DNA from: Pantoea sp. BAV 3049 | GTDB taxonomy: Bacteria; Pseudomonadota; Gammaproteobacteria; Enterobacterales; Enterobacteriaceae | Direction of reading: 5' to 3' | Assembly: GCF_009765445.1 (NCBI RefSeq) | Contig: NZ_WHOY01000031.1 | Span: 1,817,644 to 1,881,643, forward strand | Length of the DNA: 64,000 nucleotides | Part shown: piece by piece, positions 38,430 to 51,130 of the stretch | Numbering within the stretch: position 1 is the stretch's first letter | Layout of the letters: every line of letters starts with the position of its first letter | Translations under genes and position numbers: made by a program | Notes under the pieces: generated by a model | The model's input: only the letters and a program-made list of their open reading frames with translations | Told to the model about the DNA's origin: nothing | The model's database searches: none

Positions 38430-38768
38430 ATGCAAACTCTTCCTCCATGCCCGAAATGTCAGTCTGAATATACCTGGCAAGACGGCGTACTCTTTAACTG
38501 CCCCGAGTGTGGGCACGTCTGGTCTGAAGGTGCTGAAGCTTCAGCGGAGGACGTTCTGGTGGTGAAAGACGCCAACGGCAACCTGTTGGCCGATGGCGAC
38601 AGCGTGACGGTGATTAAAGATCTGAAGGTTAAAGGCAGCTCAACACCGCTGAAAATCGGCACCCGGGTAAAAAGCATTCGTCTGGTGGAAGGCGATCACA
38701 ATATTGACTGCAAAATCGACGGCTTTGGGCCGATGAAGCTGAAGTCCGAGTTTGTGAAGAAAAACTAG
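38430..38768 (+). CDS. yjdM: PhnA/YjdM family zinc-ribbon protein
   Basis: 112 residues from the ATG at 38430, one more than E. coli YjdM. N-terminal zinc ribbon CPKC...CPEC (about residues 7-30) and the conserved C-terminal domain [33 protein letters not shown]. The name PhnA is historical; the protein is not phosphonoacetate hydrolase and its role is unclear. It is divergent from the XRE/cupin operon. Confidence 0.93.
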   Translation: MQTLPPCPKCQSEYTWQDGVLFNCPECGHVWSEGAEASAEDVLVVKDANGNLLADGDSVTVIKDLKVKGSSTPLKIGTRVKSIRLVEGDHNIDCKIDGFGPMKLKSEFVKKN

Positions 38769-38834
38769 CCCCGTTTGAGCATTTGCCAAAATTGTCTACG
38801 CTTTATCGCTGAATGAAAAGAACAGGATAACCGT

Positions 38835-39983
38835 ATGCAAGCACTGCTCATTTTGATGTTGGGCGCTTTTGTGTCGCAAACCACGGAATACCTGCCCATC
38901 GGACTGCTACCGCAGATTGCCGGCGACCTCCATGTTTCTCTGGGGGCGACCGGCTGGCTGGTGACCGGCTATGCCTGGATCATCACGCTGACCGCACTTC
39001 CCTTTACGCTGATGACCCGGCACATTGACCGCCGCACGCTTTTTCTGGCGCTGCTGGGCACCATCACCTTATCCAACAGCCTGGCACTGGTGACTCATAA
39101 TTACTGGATGCTGGTGGCGATCCGCCTGATCGCCGCACTGGGGCACGGGGTATTCTGGTCGATACTGGCCGCCTATGCGGTTCGTATCCTGCCACAGATG
39201 TCACCGGGTAGGGCGACAGCCTGGGTCTTCTCCGGGATCTCGGTGGCTATTATTGTCGGTGTCCCGCTTTCCAGCGCGGTCGGGCTGGCATTTGGCTGGC
39301 AGAAAGGCTTTGGCCTGTTCGGTTTACTGGGCCTGCTGACCTTTATTGGCGGCTACTTCTGGCTGCCTTCCATAAAAACTGAACGCGGTGAAGGTAAAGC
39401 CGGTCTGCCACAAAACAATGCGCCGCTGTATGCAGCCGCTTTTACCACCCTGCTGATCATCACTGCGCACTTCAATGGCTACACATATATCACCAGCCTG
39501 CTGAGCAATAAGGTGCATATTCCGGACGCCGGTCATCCGATGATGCTGCTGGCCTTCGGGCTGGCCGGTGCCGTCGGTACGGTACTGGCTGGCTGGTTTG
39601 ACCACCGGCCAATGCTCCTGGCAGTGATTGCCAGTGCCGGGATTGTTATGGCGCAGATCCTGATGCTGCCTGGTGTCGCCCAGCCGGTACTGGGATGGGT
39701 GGAGATGGTGCTGTGGGGCATGTCCGTTTCCATGCTGATAGTCGGGCTGCAAAGCTGGGTGATTCAGCTGGCACCGGAGCAGCCGGAAGCCGCCTCGGCA
39801 CTTTATGTCTCCACCTTTAACATCGGTATTGGCGGCGGTGCGCTGACGGGTGGCATTATGCTGGCATCCAGCGGTGCGGGCGGCCTCCTCTGGCTGGGTA
39901 TTGCGCTGGGTATCCTGGCACTTGCCAGCTATCTGCTACCCGGCATCCTGCGTCAGCGTCAGCTGGCTAAAGCCACCGAATAA
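38835..39983 (+). CDS. MFS transporter, DHA1 drug/sugar efflux type
   Basis: 382 residues with about 12 hydrophobic helices and no soluble extension. N-terminal half: SQTTEYLPIGLLPQIAGDL, then the A-loop region LMTRHIDRRTLF and GHGVFWSILAAYAVRI, which are typical of DHA1 efflux pumps such as SotB/YdeA and NepI. Substrate cannot be named. It is 66 bases after yjdM and has its own hairpin behind it. Confidence 0.85.
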   Translation: MQALLILMLGAFVSQTTEYLPIGLLPQIAGDLHVSLGATGWLVTGYAWIITLTALPFTLMTRHIDRRTLFLALLGTITLSNSLALVTHNYWMLVAIRLIAALGHGVFWSILAAYAVRILPQMSPGRATAWVFSGISVAIIVGVPLSSAVGLAFGWQKGFGLFGLLGLLTFIGGYFWLPSIKTERGEGKAGLPQNNAPLYAAAFTTLLIITAHFNGYTYITSLLSNKVHIPDAGHPMMLLAFGLAGAVGTVLAGWFDHRPMLLAVIASAGIVMAQILMLPGVAQPVLGWVEMVLWGMSVSMLIVGLQSWVIQLAPEQPEAASALYVSTFNIGIGGGALTGGIMLASSGAGGLLWLGIALGILALASYLLPGILRQRQLAKATE

Positions 39984-39993
39984 ACTTCTCTCT

Positions 39994-40020
39994 CCGGGCC
40001 GGAACATAACGTCGGCCCGG
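39994..40020 (+). terminator. Terminator after the MFS gene
   Basis: CCGGGCCG / CGGCCCGG, an 8-bp GC stem with an 11-base loop, 11 bases after the stop, followed by TTAATT. The rest of the gap to yicG (to 40277) shows no gene. Confidence 0.65.
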
Positions 40021-40277
40021 TTAATTACCCGTCATCCAGCCATCAGGCATAATCCGCAACCTCTTCTGATTCAGGATGGATCCCACGTGCCATTAATCGG
40101 AATAGCTCATCTGTCCTCATATTCTCGTCCTTTTGTCGCTGTCTGGCTGCAACTCGCGTAATCTACAGGCATTACCGGATTAGAAAATTTAATCCCATCG
40201 CCACCTGTTAGAAATTCTCAGTCGTCAACCTGCTGCCGATCCTTCAGGCTTGCGGCCGGTTTCCCCTGGAGCGGGCT

Positions 40278-43435
<3,158 letters not shown>

Positions 43436-43488
43436 GGACAACTCAGTATGATGCCCAGTCATTTCGTCACCCGTGGAGTATCACACTT

Positions 43489-43764
43489 ATGGCACGCGTA
43501 ACCGTACAGGACGCAGTAGAAAAAATTGGTAACCGTTTTGACCTGGTTCTGGTCGCCGCTCGTCGCGCCCGTCAGATGCAGGTTGGCGGTAAAGATCCGC
43601 TGGTTCCGGAAGAAAACGACAAATCAACCGTGATCGCGCTGCGCGAAATCGAAGAAGGTCTGATCACCAACCAGATTCTGGATGTGCGTGATCGTCAGGA
43701 ACAGCAAGAGCAGGAAGCCGCTGAGTTACAGGCCGTTACCGCTATCGCTGAAGGTCGTCGTTAA
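43489..43764 (+). CDS. rpoZ: RpoZ, RNA polymerase omega subunit
   Basis: 91 residues, the E. coli length, beginning [19 protein letters not shown]. Omega helps assemble beta-prime and contributes to the ppGpp site. It is 53 bases after gmk and 22 bases before the spoT start. Confidence 0.97.
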   Translation: MARVTVQDAVEKIGNRFDLVLVAARRARQMQVGGKDPLVPEENDKSTVIALREIEEGLITNQILDVRDRQEQQEQEAAELQAVTAIAEGRR

Positions 43765-43786
43765 TCATCAGCCGGAAGGCTCGCCC

Positions 43787-45910
43787 TTGTATCTGTTTGA
43801 AAGCCTCAATCAACTGATTGAAAAATACTTGCCTGAGGACCAGATTAAGCGCCTCAAGCAAGCATACCTTGTCGCACGTGATGCTCACGAGGGACAGACG
43901 CGCTCCAGCGGTGAGCCTTACATTACCCATCCGGTTGCTGTCACCTGCATCCTGGCTGAAATGAAGCTCGACCATGAAACCCTCATGGCCGCGCTTTTGC
44001 ACGACGTTATCGAAGACACCCCCGCCACCTATCAGGATATGGAACAGCTGTTTGGCCAGACCGTCGCCGAGCTGGTTGAAGGGGTTTCCAAACTCGATAA
44101 GCTGAAATTCCGCGACAAGAAAGAGGCGCAGGCCGAAAACTTCCGCAAAATGATCATGGCGATGGTGCAGGATATCCGCGTCATTCTGATCAAGCTGGCT
44201 GACCGCACGCACAACATGCGAACCCTGGGCGCCTTACGTCCGGACAAGAAGCGTCGCATTGCGCTTGAAACGCTGGAAATCTACAGCCCTCTGGCCCACC
44301 GACTGGGTATCCATCACCTGAAAACCGAGCTGGAAGAGCTGGGCTTTGAGGCGTTGTACCCCAACCGCTACCGCGTGATTAAAGAAGTGGTTAAGGCGGC
44401 TCGCGGCAACCGTAAAGAGATGATCCAGAAAATCCTCTCGGAAATTGACGGTCGCCTGCAGGAAGCGGGGATCCCCTGCCGCGTCAGCGGAAGGGAAAAA
44501 CACCTCTATTCGATTTACTGCAAAATGCACCTGAAAGAGCAGCGCTTCCATTCGATTATGGATATCTATGCTTTTCGGGTCATTGTCAGTGATGTCGATA
44601 CTTGCTACCGGGTGCTGGGGCAGATGCACAGCCTCTACAAGCCACGCCCGGGCAGGGTAAAAGATTATATCGCAATCCCCAAGGCCAACGGCTATCAATC
44701 CCTCCACACTTCGATGATTGGCCCCCACGGCGTGCCGGTCGAGGTGCAGATCCGCACGGAAGATATGGATCAGATGGCAGAGATGGGGGTGGCCGCCCAC
44801 TGGGCCTATAAAGAGCAGGGCGAAAGCAGTACCACAGCGCAAATCCGCGCCCAACGCTGGCTGCAGAGCCTGCTGGAGCTGCAGCAGAGTGCCGGTAGCT
44901 CTTTCGAATTCATTGAAAGCGTGAAATCCGATCTGTTCCCGGATGAGATTTACGTTTTCACCCCGGAAGGTCGCATTGTCGAGCTGCCTGCCGGTGCGAC
45001 GCCCGTCGACTTTGCCTATGCCGTGCATACCGATATCGGTCATGCCTGTGTGGGTGCGCGGGTCGACCGCCAGCCTTACCCACTGTCACAATCGCTGACC
45101 AGCGGGCAAACGGTCGAAATCATTACGGCGCCTGGCGCACGGCCAAATGCTGCCTGGCTCAATTTTGTAGTCAGCTCGAAAGCACGGGCCAAAATCCGCC
45201 AGTTGCTGAAAAACCTCAAGCGCGACGACTCCGTCAGCCTTGGCCGTCGTCTGCTCAATCATGCGCTGGGTGGCAGCCGCAAGCTGGCTGAAATCCCGGC
45301 GGAAAACCTTCAGCACGAGCTGGAACGCATGAAGCTGGCCACGCTGGACGATCTGCTGGCTGAGATTGGCCTGGGCAACGCAATGAGTGTGGTGGTGGCG
45401 AAAAATCTGCAGCAGAGTGAGCAGACCGCACAGGTTGCACAGCCGCCTTCAGGCAGCTCTTCGCGCAGCAAGCTGCCGATTAAAGGTGCCGATGGCGTGC
45501 TGATCACCTTTGCCAAATGCTGCCGCCCGATCCCCGGCGACCCGATTGTCGCTCATGTCAGTCCGGGCAAAGGCCTGGTGGTCCACCATGAGTCATGCCG
45601 GAATATCCGTGGCTACCAGAAAGAGCCTGAGAAATTTATGGCCGTGGAGTGGGATAAGGTCACCGAGCAGGAGTTCGTGGCGGAGATAAAAGTGGACATG
45701 TTTAACCACCAGGGCGCGCTGGCGAACCTGACTGCGGCCATTAACACTGCCGGATCCAACATTCAGAGCCTTAATACGGAAGAAAAAGATGGTCGCGTTT
45801 ACAGCGCCTTTATCCGTCTGACGGCCCGTGACCGCGTCCATCTGGCGAATATTATGCGTAAAATCCGCGTGATGCCGGACGTGATTAAAGTTCACCGTAA
45901 CAGAAATTAG
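43787..45910 (+). CDS. spoT: SpoT, bifunctional (p)ppGpp synthetase/hydrolase
   Basis: 707 residues from a TTG start with GGAAGG 8 bases upstream, the same unusual start as in E. coli (702 residues). Order: HD hydrolase (HDVIEDTPA near 70-76), synthetase (RFHSIMDIYAFRV), TGS domain (EIYVFTPEGRIVELPAG), a conserved Cys region (FAKCCRPIPGD) and C-terminal ACT domain. The short Ser/Gln-rich stretch near 555-570 is the main difference. It is followed by trmH after 3 bases. Confidence 0.97.
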   Translation: MYLFESLNQLIEKYLPEDQIKRLKQAYLVARDAHEGQTRSSGEPYITHPVAVTCILAEMKLDHETLMAALLHDVIEDTPATYQDMEQLFGQTVAELVEGVSKLDKLKFRDKKEAQAENFRKMIMAMVQDIRVILIKLADRTHNMRTLGALRPDKKRRIALETLEIYSPLAHRLGIHHLKTELEELGFEALYPNRYRVIKEVVKAARGNRKEMIQKILSEIDGRLQEAGIPCRVSGREKHLYSIYCKMHLKEQRFHSIMDIYAFRVIVSDVDTCYRVLGQMHSLYKPRPGRVKDYIAIPKANGYQSLHTSMIGPHGVPVEVQIRTEDMDQMAEMGVAAHWAYKEQGESSTTAQIRAQRWLQSLLELQQSAGSSFEFIESVKSDLFPDEIYVFTPEGRIVELPAGATPVDFAYAVHTDIGHACVGARVDRQPYPLSQSLTSGQTVEIITAPGARPNAAWLNFVVSSKARAKIRQLLKNLKRDDSVSLGRRLLNHALGGSRKLAEIPAENLQHELERMKLATLDDLLAEIGLGNAMSVVVAKNLQQSEQTAQVAQPPSGSSSRSKLPIKGADGVLITFAKCCRPIPGDPIVAHVSPGKGLVVHHESCRNIRGYQKEPEKFMAVEWDKVTEQEFVAEIKVDMFNHQGALANLTAAINTAGSNIQSLNTEEKDGRVYSAFIRLTARDRVHLANIMRKIRVMPDVIKVHRNRN

Positions 45911-45913
45911 CGC

Positions 45914-46612
45914 ATGAATGCTCAACGCTATGCCCGCATCCTTGAAATGCTGGCCGCCCGTCAGCACGATCTGACCGTCTGCATGGAACAGGTGCATAAA
46001 CCCCATAACGTTTCCGCCGTGATCCGCACGGCGGATGCGGTTGGTGTGCACGAAGTCCACGCGGTGTGGCCAGGTAGCCGGATGCGCACTATGGTCTCCT
46101 CCGCCGCAGGCAGCAACAGCTGGGTCCAGGTTAAAACACACCGCACTATTGCTGATGCCGTTGGCCATCTTAAAGGTCAGGGGATGCAGATCCTTGCCAC
46201 GCACCTGTCTGATAAAGCGGTGGATTTCCGTGAAATCGATTACACCCGCCCGACCTGTATTCTGATGGGCCAGGAAAAAACCGGCATCACTCAGCAGGCG
46301 TTGGATCTTGCCGACCAGGACATCATCATTCCGATGATTGGCATGGTGCAGTCGCTGAATGTGTCCGTGGCCTCTGCTCTAATCCTGTATGAAGCTCAGC
46401 GTCAGCGGCAGAATGCCGGAATGTATCAGCGTCAGGAGAGCACGCTGGAGTACAGCGAGCAGCAGCGTCTGCTGTTTGAAGGCGGTTATCCCGTGCTGGC
46501 CCGCGTTGCCAAACATAAAGGCCTGCCCTACCCGGTCATCGATAACGAGGGCCAGGTTGTCGCAGACCCGGAGTGGTGGGCAACAATGCAAGCTTCGGTA
46601 CGCAGAAAATGA
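45914..46612 (+). CDS. trmH: TrmH, tRNA (guanosine-18 2'-O)-methyltransferase
   Basis: SPOUT methyltransferase (old name SpoU) for Gm18 in tRNA. 232 residues; N-terminal part PHNVSAVIRTADAVGV, then LMGQEKTGITQQAL and IPMIGMVQSLNVSVASA form the knot. The stop overlaps the recG start by 4 bases (ATGA). Confidence 0.96.
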   Translation: MNAQRYARILEMLAARQHDLTVCMEQVHKPHNVSAVIRTADAVGVHEVHAVWPGSRMRTMVSSAAGSNSWVQVKTHRTIADAVGHLKGQGMQILATHLSDKAVDFREIDYTRPTCILMGQEKTGITQQALDLADQDIIIPMIGMVQSLNVSVASALILYEAQRQRQNAGMYQRQESTLEYSEQQRLLFEGGYPVLARVAKHKGLPYPVIDNEGQVVADPEWWATMQASVRRK

Positions 46613-48687
46613 AAGGCCGCCTGCTGGATGCCGTGCCGCTGAGTGCACTTTCCGGCGTTGGCGCAAGCCAGGCAGGCAAACTGGCGAAGCTGGGGCTGGC
46701 AACCGTGCAGGATCTGCTGCTGCACCTGCCGCTGCGTTACGAAGACCGCACCCAGCTCTACGCAATCAATGACCTGCTACCCAACATTTATGCCACGGTA
46801 GAAGGTGAAGTGCTGCAAAGTGATATCACCTTTGGCCGCCGCCGGATGCTGACCTGTCAGATCAGCGATGGTACTGGCATCCTCACCCTGCGCTTTTTCA
46901 ATTTCAATGCGGGCATGAAAAACAGTCTGGCACCCGGCCGCCGCGTGACCGCCTACGGCGAAATCAAACGCGGCCAGCGTGGCGCGGAGATTATCCATCC
47001 GGAATACCGCGTGCAGGGCGACAACAGCGTAGTGGAACTGCAGGAAACGCTGACCCCGGTTTACTCAACCACCGAAGGTATCCGCCAGGCAACGCTGCGC
47101 AATCTCACCGATCAGGCCCTTGAACTGCTGGAAACCGGTGCGATTGCCGAGCTGCTGCCTCCTGAGCTGAGTCAGGGGATGATCAGCCTGCCTGAAGCCA
47201 TTCATACGCTGCATCGCCCGCCGCCGGATATGGCGCTGGCCGATCTGGACAGCGGCACGCATCCGGCGCAACGTCGCCTGATTATGGAAGAGCTGCTGGC
47301 CCATAACCTGAGTATGCTGGCCGTTCGCGCCGGGGCTCAGCGTTACCATGCTCTGCCAATGCCTGCCCGTCACGAGCTTTACGATAAACTGCTGGCTGCC
47401 CTGCCTTTCAGCCCAACGGGTGCCCAGCAGCGGGTCGTTCGCGAGATTGAACAGGACCTGGCCCATGACTACCCGATGATGCGTCTGGTGCAGGGTGATG
47501 TGGGTTCCGGCAAAACGCTGGTTGCCGCCCTGACCGCCCTCAACGTCATCGCCTGGGGCAAGCAGGTCGCGCTGATGGCTCCAACCGAGCTGCTGGCAGA
47601 ACAACATGCCAGTAACTTCCGCCAGTGGTTTGCGCCGCTGGGAATTGAAGTGGGCTGGCTGGCCGGTAAGCAAAAAGGTAAAGCGCGTCTGGCCCAGCAG
47701 GAAGCGATAGCCAGCGGACAGGTTTCCATGATCGTTGGCACCCATGCCATCTTCCAGGAGCAGGTACAGTTCAACGGTCTGGCGCTGGTGATCATTGATG
47801 AGCAGCACCGCTTTGGCGTCCATCAGCGCCTGGCATTATGGGAAAAAGGCGAGGAGCAGGGCTTCCATCCCCACCAGCTGATCATGACCGCAACCCCTAT
47901 TCCACGTACGCTGGCTATGACCGCCTATGCCGATCTTGATACCTCAACCATTGATGAACTGCCGCCGGGCAGGACACCAGTCACCACCGTCGCCATTCCG
48001 GATACCCGCAGAACGGATATCATTACCCGCGTGCGCAGTGCCTGCAGCGAAGGACGCCAGGCTTACTGGGTCTGCACCCTGATTGAAGAGTCTGAGCAGC
48101 TGGAAGCGCAGGCGGCGGAAGCCACGTGGGAAGAGCTTAAGCTGGCACTGCCGGAGCTTCAGGTCGGGCTGGTGCATGGCCGGATGAAACCAGCAGAGAA
48201 GCAGGCGGTGATGCAGGCCTTCAAGCAGGGCGACATTCATCTGCTGATTGCCACTACCGTTATTGAAGTTGGAGTGGACGTGCCAAATGCCAGCCTGATG
48301 ATTATTGAAAACCCGGAGCGGCTGGGCCTGGCTCAGCTCCATCAGCTGCGTGGCCGCGTAGGTCGTGGCTCTGTCGCCTCTCACTGCGTGCTGCTGTATA
48401 AAGCGCCGCTGAGCAAGACCGCGCAGAAGCGTCTGCAGGTACTGCGCGACAGTAATGATGGCTTTGTGATTGCCCAGTGCGATCTTGAAATCCGCGGTCC
48501 TGGCGAGCTGCTGGGCACCCGCCAGACGGGAAACGCTGAATTCAAAGTGGCCGATCTGCTGCGCGACGGTGCGATGATCCCGGAAGTGCAGCGCATCGCC
48601 CGGCATATCCACCAGCACTATCCGGATCAGGCCCAGGCACTGATTGAACGTTGGCTCCCTGAAACAGAACGCTACACCAACGCCTGA
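46609..48687 (+). CDS. recG: RecG, ATP-dependent DNA helicase
   Basis: Branch-migrating helicase for replication forks and Holliday junctions. The ATG at 46609 gives 692 residues (E. coli 693). N-terminal wedge/OB domain (about 1-230), then SF2 motor: Walker A GDVGSGKT, DEQH box IDEQHRFGVHQR, TATPIPRT, and motif VI QLRGRVGRG; C-terminal TRG region follows. It is the last gene of rpoZ-spoT-trmH-recG. Confidence 0.97.
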   Translation: MKGRLLDAVPLSALSGVGASQAGKLAKLGLATVQDLLLHLPLRYEDRTQLYAINDLLPNIYATVEGEVLQSDITFGRRRMLTCQISDGTGILTLRFFNFNAGMKNSLAPGRRVTAYGEIKRGQRGAEIIHPEYRVQGDNSVVELQETLTPVYSTTEGIRQATLRNLTDQALELLETGAIAELLPPELSQGMISLPEAIHTLHRPPPDMALADLDSGTHPAQRRLIMEELLAHNLSMLAVRAGAQRYHALPMPARHELYDKLLAALPFSPTGAQQRVVREIEQDLAHDYPMMRLVQGDVGSGKTLVAALTALNVIAWGKQVALMAPTELLAEQHASNFRQWFAPLGIEVGWLAGKQKGKARLAQQEAIASGQVSMIVGTHAIFQEQVQFNGLALVIIDEQHRFGVHQRLALWEKGEEQGFHPHQLIMTATPIPRTLAMTAYADLDTSTIDELPPGRTPVTTVAIPDTRRTDIITRVRSACSEGRQAYWVCTLIEESEQLEAQAAEATWEELKLALPELQVGLVHGRMKPAEKQAVMQAFKQGDIHLLIATTVIEVGVDVPNASLMIIENPERLGLAQLHQLRGRVGRGSVASHCVLLYKAPLSKTAQKRLQVLRDSNDGFVIAQCDLEIRGPGELLGTRQTGNAEFKVADLLRDGAMIPEVQRIARHIHQHYPDQAQALIERWLPETERYTNA

Positions 48688-48720
48688 CGGACTCTGCTGT
48701 TAGCCGTAGCTGAACAGCGG

Positions 48721-48778
48721 CAGATGGCCGTTTCACTGTTCACTAAGCTGCAGATGGCGGCTTCCCTTCACTAAGCTA
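48721..48778. repeat. Imperfect tandem duplication after recG
   Basis: Two adjacent copies of a 28-30 base unit: CAGATGGCC...TTCACTAAGCTG (48721-48750) and CAGATGGCG...TTCACTAAGCTA (48751-48778). Both ends of the unit are conserved. It lies between convergent genes where E. coli has gltS. Confidence 0.6.
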
Positions 48779-48798
48779 CTGACCTGACCAGCTCATTC

Positions 48799-49461
48799 TT
48801 ACCTGCCGCTGAAAGCCGCCATACCGGCGACAGCCTCTTCCACCACTTGCTCACCCGTGGTCAGTTCGATAATCACTCTTTTCACTTCCGGCTGCTCAAT
48901 CAGGCTGTGCAGCACTGCAGCTACATCCTCACGCGGTACGGTGCCATAAGGTATTGCCAGCCCGACGCGCACTTTGCCGCTTCCCGCCTCATTCGCCAGC
49001 GTGCCGGGACGCAGGATGACCCAGTCCAGCTCTGTCGCAGTCAGCATCACATCTGCCTGCTTCTTCACCTGCATATAATGTTCAAAGTCCGGCGACGGCT
49101 CCTTGCCTCTTCCGGCATCCGGGAAAGCGGAGACCAGCAGAAAACGGTTGACCCCGGCCAGTCTTGCTCCTTCCGCCGCGAATCTTGCGCCCCGGCCATC
49201 AATGCCGTCGGTAAAATCAACGCCAGCTCCCGCCGCTCCGGCAGAGAAAACCACCACATCGCAGCCCTTCATCGCCTCTGCCAGCCTTTCGCTACTGGTG
49301 TTCATCAGGTCGATATTCAGCGGATCCACGCCATCGGCTTCCAGCTCTTCTTTCTGGCTGTCCCGGCGATGCAGGCCGGTGACCTGGTGGCCCGCACTCA
49401 CCAGACGCTTGCGAAGCCGACGTCCCACCCCACCCGTTGCACCAATCAAAAATACCCGCAT
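48799..49461 (-). CDS. NAD(P)-binding atypical SDR (NmrA-like) protein
   Basis: 220 residues with a Rossmann start MRVFLIGATGGVGRRLRKRL (GxxGxxG) and LVSAFPDAG, ILRPGTL and REDVAAVLHSL. It belongs to the atypical short-chain dehydrogenase/NAD(P)H-binding group (similar to YhfK-type proteins); the catalytic YxxxK is not evident, so it may be a redox sensor or a reductase of unknown substrate. It is divergent from xanP and convergent with recG. Confidence 0.8.
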   Translation of the reverse strand: MRVFLIGATGGVGRRLRKRLVSAGHQVTGLHRRDSQKEELEADGVDPLNIDLMNTSSERLAEAMKGCDVVVFSAGAAGAGVDFTDGIDGRGARFAAEGARLAGVNRFLLVSAFPDAGRGKEPSPDFEHYMQVKKQADVMLTATELDWVILRPGTLANEAGSGKVRVGLAIPYGTVPREDVAAVLHSLIEQPEVKRVIIELTTGEQVVEEAVAGMAAFSGR

Positions 49462-49622
49462 CTGCGCCCTCTCTATATTCTCTGCCTGTTAAACCAAAAC
49501 TTCAGCTTAGCCCTTTTCCTACCGGGCTGTGTGTCCGGGGGTGATTTTCCCACACAGCAATCGTTTGCTTTTGCCCGACATAAGATTAAAATCGCCACTT
49601 TGTTCGTCCGGGAATCCTGAGA

Positions 49623-51011
49623 ATGTCCGTGAATACCCCTGAAGCCGATGCCCTCCGCAGCGCTGCTCCTGTAGCCAAAAGTGAGCTGATTTACCGACTG
49701 GAAGATCGCCCGCCTTTACCGCAAACCCTGTTTGCCGCCTGCCAGCACTTACTGGCGATGTTTGTGGCGGTTATTACCCCCGCACTGCTGATTTGCCAGG
49801 CGCTTGAGCTTCCTGCTCAGGATACCCAGCACATTATCAGCATGTCGCTGTTTGCCTCCGGAGTGGCTTCTATTCTGCAGATTAAAACCTGGGGACCGGT
49901 TGGCTCAGGCCTGCTGTCGATTCAGGGCACCAGCTTCAACTTTGTGTCGCCGCTGATCATGGGCGGCATGGCGCTGAAAAACGGCGGTGCCGATGTGCCG
50001 ACCATGATGGCTGCCTTATTCGGCACGCTGATGCTGGCCTCCTGCACTGAAATGCTGCTTTCCCGCGTGTTGCATCTGGCCCGGCGCATTATCACGCCGC
50101 TGGTTTCCGGGATTGTGGTGATGATTATCGGTCTGTCACTGATTCAGGTCGGGCTGACCTCGATTGGCGGCGGTTTTGCGGCGATGAGCGATCACACCTT
50201 TGGCGCACCCAAAAATCTGCTGCTGGCAGGCGCGGTGCTGCTGGTAATTATCCTGCTCAACCGGCAGCGCAACCCTTATCTGCGCGTTGCCTCGCTGGTA
50301 ATTGCAATGGCTGTGGGCTATCTGCTCGCCTGGGTTCTGGGCATGCTGCCGGAAAATACCACGCCATCTAATCAGGCACTGATTACGGTGCCGATGCCGT
50401 TCTACTACGGTCTGGGCATTGACTGGAATCTGCTGATCCCGCTGATGCTGGTCTTTATGGTCACCTCACTGGAAACCATCGGGGATATTACCGCCACTTC
50501 TGACGTTTCTGAACAACCGGTCAGCGGCCCGCTGTACATGAAGCGCCTGAAAGGCGGCGTGCTCGCTAACGGGCTTAACTCCTGTGTTTCAGCCCTGTTC
50601 AACACCTTCCCTAACTCCTGCTTCGGCCAGAACAACGGCGTGATCCAACTGACTGGCGTGGCCAGCCGCTATGTCGGCTTCGTGGTGGCGCTGATGCTGA
50701 TTGTGCTGGGCCTGTTCCCGGCGGTCAGCGGATTTGTCCAGCATATCCCTGAGCCGGTTCTCGGCGGTGCCACGCTCGTGATGTTCGGCACCATTGCCGC
50801 TTCCGGCGTACGCATTGTCTCGCGCGAACCATTAAACCGCCGTGCGATTATGATTATCGCGCTGTCACTGGCCGTGGGTCTGGGTATTTCTCAGCAGCCT
50901 ATGATACTGCAGTTCGCCCCTGACTGGCTGAAAACGCTGCTCTCTTCCGGTATTGCCGCGGGCGGTATTACTGCGATCGTTCTGAATCTGCTTTTCCCTC
51001 AGGAGAAATAA
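49623..51011 (+). CDS. xanP: XanP, xanthine permease
   Basis: NAT/NCS2 family proton symporter for xanthine. 462 residues (E. coli XanP 463), about 14 membrane segments. Family signatures: [33 protein letters not shown] and the NAT motif [20 protein letters not shown]. It lies upstream of yicH as in E. coli. Confidence 0.95.
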   Translation: MSVNTPEADALRSAAPVAKSELIYRLEDRPPLPQTLFAACQHLLAMFVAVITPALLICQALELPAQDTQHIISMSLFASGVASILQIKTWGPVGSGLLSIQGTSFNFVSPLIMGGMALKNGGADVPTMMAALFGTLMLASCTEMLLSRVLHLARRIITPLVSGIVVMIIGLSLIQVGLTSIGGGFAAMSDHTFGAPKNLLLAGAVLLVIILLNRQRNPYLRVASLVIAMAVGYLLAWVLGMLPENTTPSNQALITVPMPFYYGLGIDWNLLIPLMLVFMVTSLETIGDITATSDVSEQPVSGPLYMKRLKGGVLANGLNSCVSALFNTFPNSCFGQNNGVIQLTGVASRYVGFVVALMLIVLGLFPAVSGFVQHIPEPVLGGATLVMFGTIAASGVRIVSREPLNRRAIMIIALSLAVGLGISQQPMILQFAPDWLKTLLSSGIAAGGITAIVLNLLFPQEK

Positions 51012-51027
51012 TCTCTTCCTGAACAGG

Positions 51028-51055
51028 GACGGCGGCCGATCTGCGAGCCGCCGTC
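51028..51055 (+). terminator. Stem-loop after xanP
   Basis: GACGGCGGC / GCCGCCGTC, a perfect 9-bp stem with a 10-base loop, 16 bases after the xanP stop. The following ACTATCTGG is not T-rich, so termination would be weak or factor-dependent. Confidence 0.5.
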
Positions 51056-51130
51056 ACTATCTGGCGGTTGAGCTTCGATGATAAATCAGGCATAACAATC
51101 CTTTACCGAACACTCAAAGGGACGGATGTA

